Notes under the pieces: generated by a model
Database searches by the model: none
What the model was told of the DNA's origin: nothing
The model's input: the letters and a program-made list of their open reading frames with translations, nothing else
Part shown: piece after piece, positions 4,347 to 5,817 of the stretch
How positions within the stretch are numbered: position 1 is the stretch's first letter
How the letters are laid out: each line of letters begins with the position of its first letter
Source: Fimbriimonadaceae bacterium
GTDB taxonomy: Bacteria > Armatimonadota > Fimbriimonadia > Fimbriimonadales > Fimbriimonadaceae
Length of the DNA stretch: 5,817 nucleotides
Direction: 5' to 3'
NCBI GenBank assembly: GCA_014380605.1
Contig: JACMJO010000266.1
Coordinates: 1 to 5,817, forward strand
Program-made: the position numbers and the translations under genes

Positions 4347-5789
4347 CTACGCCATCATCGCCCTAGCGCAGTGGCCGATGATCGAGATCGCACGCTCAAC
4401 CTCATGATCCCACCGACTTGCGTTGATCCTGAGGAAGTTACGGTACTGGTCGTGGGCGGAGAAAAGGATTCCGGGAGTGAAGGTCACGCCCTTTTCGACG
4501 GTCTTTCCATAGAGGGCGATCGTGTTGACGGCGTGGGGCAGTTCCACCCACAGAACGAAACCGCCAAGTGGCCTAGTAATCTTGGATTCGCTCGGGAAAT
4601 GGCGACAGATCGACTCCGAAATGTGGCGGATGCTCGATTCGTTGCTCTTCCGCGAACGTCTCAAGTAGTGGTCGTAACCGCCATTGCTCAGGAACTCGGC
4701 GATCACTAGCTGGGGCAGGGAAGCTGCGCCGATGTTCATAGCATACTTGGCCCGCTCGATGCTCGATCTGTGCTTGCCCGAGATCACCCAGCCAATCCGC
4801 ATCCCAGGCGAAAGGGTTTTGCTGAACGAGGAGCAAAGGAGCACAGTGTCGTTTTCATCATAAGCCTTTGCGACGCTGGGACGCGCATCGTCAAACCCGA
4901 GATCGCCATAGATATCGTCCTCGATGATGGAGGCTTCGTATCGTTGACAGATGGCGACCAGCCTCTGCTTGTCGACATCCGATAACTGGCCCCCCAGCGG
5001 ATTGCCAAAGTTGGTGGAAAGCATAACAGCCTGAATCTGCCGGGAAGTCCCATAAGCCTGCGCCAAAGCCTCCTCCAGCCTCGAAACGCACATGCCTTCC
5101 CGACTCCTCGTCTCAATCTCGACTGCCTTTAGTCCAGCCAATCGGGTGGCAAGCAGAACCCCATAGTAGCAAGGCGACTCAACGGCCACCACGCCACCAG
5201 GCTTGCATGCTGACTGAAGCGCGAGCACCAGCGCTTCTTGGCAACCGCTGGTGATCACGATTTCATTGGGTGAGACCGCACACCCCGCTTCGAAGAGCCT
5301 TTGTGCGATCTGCTCTTTGAGTGGTGGATAGCCTCCGGACTCCATGTAGCCATAAGCCTCGGTTGGCATATCCCGAATGACTTGCGCAGTGATCCGATTC
5401 AGTTTGGCGACGGGCCGAGTTCCAGGATTTGGGGTCGCGAAGGCTAGGCTAGTGACTCCATCGCGGTAGGCGTCGATCATCATCTGTTCCAGAAGAACTT
5501 CGCGTCGGAACTCCGCAGGCTCGAACTTGGGCTGAGTGCGATCAGGCTCGCTAGGCATCGCGGAAGGGCGCGATCGCACATAGTGGCCCGACTGCGGCCG
5601 AGGGTGGATGAACCCTTGGTCTTCGAGGAGGCGATAAGCATCCAGTACAGTTGTGATACTCACCTTGTAGGCGCGGCTGAGTTCGCGCACAGACGGAAGA
5701 CGGTCGCCCGGGCGGTAGGTTCGGCGGGTGATTTGATCCCGAACCCTTCCCGCAACCTGCTCGTAGAGTCGATGTCCGATCGCTGCCAT
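4347..5789 (-). CDS. MocR-family transcriptional regulator (YdcR/PdxR-like): GntR HTH fused to class I aminotransferase fold
   Basis: The 480-aa product is full length for the family. These cytoplasmic DNA-binding proteins sense pyridoxal phosphate or an amino-acid-like ligand and control vitamin B6, transport or amine-metabolism genes. Residues 5-72 form a GntR winged helix-turn-helix with the hallmarks YRPGDRLPSVRELS and TVLDAYRLLEDQGFI, then RPQSGHYV. After a linker (about 75-100) comes the aminotransferase-like domain (about 112-480). PLP-site residues are all present: Asn263-Pro264 in NFGNPLG, Asp291/Asp292 and Tyr294 in IIEDDIYGDL, the Schiff-base Lys324 in SSFSKTLSPGMRIGW, and Arg454 in NFLRINAS for carboxylate binding. 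By memory of the family it is closest in style to E. coli YdcR. Targets cannot be named: MocR regulators often control a divergent neighbour, which would lie beyond the right edge. It has no close Shine-Dalgarno site, and a TAnnnT motif ends 6 nt before the ATG. Confidence 0.95.
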   Translation of the reverse strand: MAAIGHRLYEQVAGRVRDQITRRTYRPGDRLPSVRELSRAYKVSITTVLDAYRLLEDQGFIHPRPQSGHYVRSRPSAMPSEPDRTQPKFEPAEFRREVLLEQMMIDAYRDGVTSLAFATPNPGTRPVAKLNRITAQVIRDMPTEAYGYMESGGYPPLKEQIAQRLFEAGCAVSPNEIVITSGCQEALVLALQSACKPGGVVAVESPCYYGVLLATRLAGLKAVEIETRSREGMCVSRLEEALAQAYGTSRQIQAVMLSTNFGNPLGGQLSDVDKQRLVAICQRYEASIIEDDIYGDLGFDDARPSVAKAYDENDTVLLCSSFSKTLSPGMRIGWVISGKHRSSIERAKYAMNIGAASLPQLVIAEFLSNGGYDHYLRRSRKSNESSIRHISESICRHFPSESKITRPLGGFVLWVELPHAVNTIALYGKTVEKGVTFTPGILFSAHDQYRNFLRINASRWDHEVERAISIIGHCARAMMA

Positions 5790-5801
5790 AAGGTTACTGT
5801 A
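5790..5801 (-). promoter_or_regulatory. Possible leaderless promoter (-10) of the MocR gene
   Basis: On the minus strand TACAGT (complement of 5796-5801) is followed by 6 nt and then the ATG. This is the same TAnnnT-N6-ATG spacing seen at the MCE gene. GGAAGG occurs about 20 nt upstream of the ATG, too far for a normal ribosome binding site. Any -35 element would lie at or beyond the window edge and cannot be judged. Confidence 0.35.
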
Positions 5802-5817
5802 GCCGCTGTTCCTTCCA

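Noticed and set aside
4371..5116. Open frames on both strands inside the MocR gene
   Set aside because: They are shadows of a complete gene whose domain motifs and PLP residues are all intact in its own frame.

Overview
The window carries five protein genes, one gene fragment at its left edge and one short gene relic. No mobile element, RNA gene or CRISPR array was seen. Base composition is moderately GC-rich. A ClpC-type unfoldase, an MCE (mammalian cell entry) lipid-transport protein with a beta-rich C-terminus and a predicted lipoprotein together suggest a diderm bacterium outside the Proteobacteria. An Armatimonadota (Fimbriimonadia-like) origin would fit, but this is a low-confidence inference from protein style, not from a marker gene.

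Layout, left to right. (1) Positions 1-569, minus: N-terminal 189 codons of clpC, cut by the window edge, with a Shine-Dalgarno site and a possible promoter embedded in inverted repeats (650-683). (2) Positions 570-1114 contain no intact gene. They hold the clpC leader, an inverted repeat (946-985) and, starting at that repeat, a 68-nt relic (983-1050) about 82% identical to the middle of the MCE gene 1.9 kb away. (3) Positions 1115-2008, minus: a two-gene unit made of a 53-aa hydrophobic small protein with a very good ribosome binding site, followed 3 nt later by a 242-aa predicted lipoprotein with a pseudopilin-like central region. (4) Positions 2009-2253: divergent promoter region. (5) Positions 2254-3672, plus: MCE protein of 472 aa (anchor helix, MCE domain, long helical stalk, C-terminal beta-rich domain). 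(6) Positions 3673-3764: a long imperfect palindrome built from GGGTAA-like units, directly abutting the next start codon. (7) Positions 3765-4280, plus: rplI (ribosomal protein L9), ended by a strong terminator. (8) Positions 4347-5789, minus: a complete MocR/YdcR-type regulator (GntR helix-turn-helix fused to a class I aminotransferase fold), convergent with rplI.

The genes do not form one obvious pathway. ClpC handles protein quality control, L9 is translation machinery, MCE is envelope lipid traffic, and MocR is a PLP-sensing regulator whose target is not evident here. The points most worth a second look are the decayed MCE paralogue fragment with a mostly synonymous substitution pattern, the matching TAnnnT-N6-ATG arrangement at the MCE and MocR starts that suggests leaderless mRNAs, the GGGTAA-type palindrome in front of an SD-less rplI, and the uncharacterised small protein/lipoprotein pair. 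I found no clear evidence of a wholly new multi-gene system.
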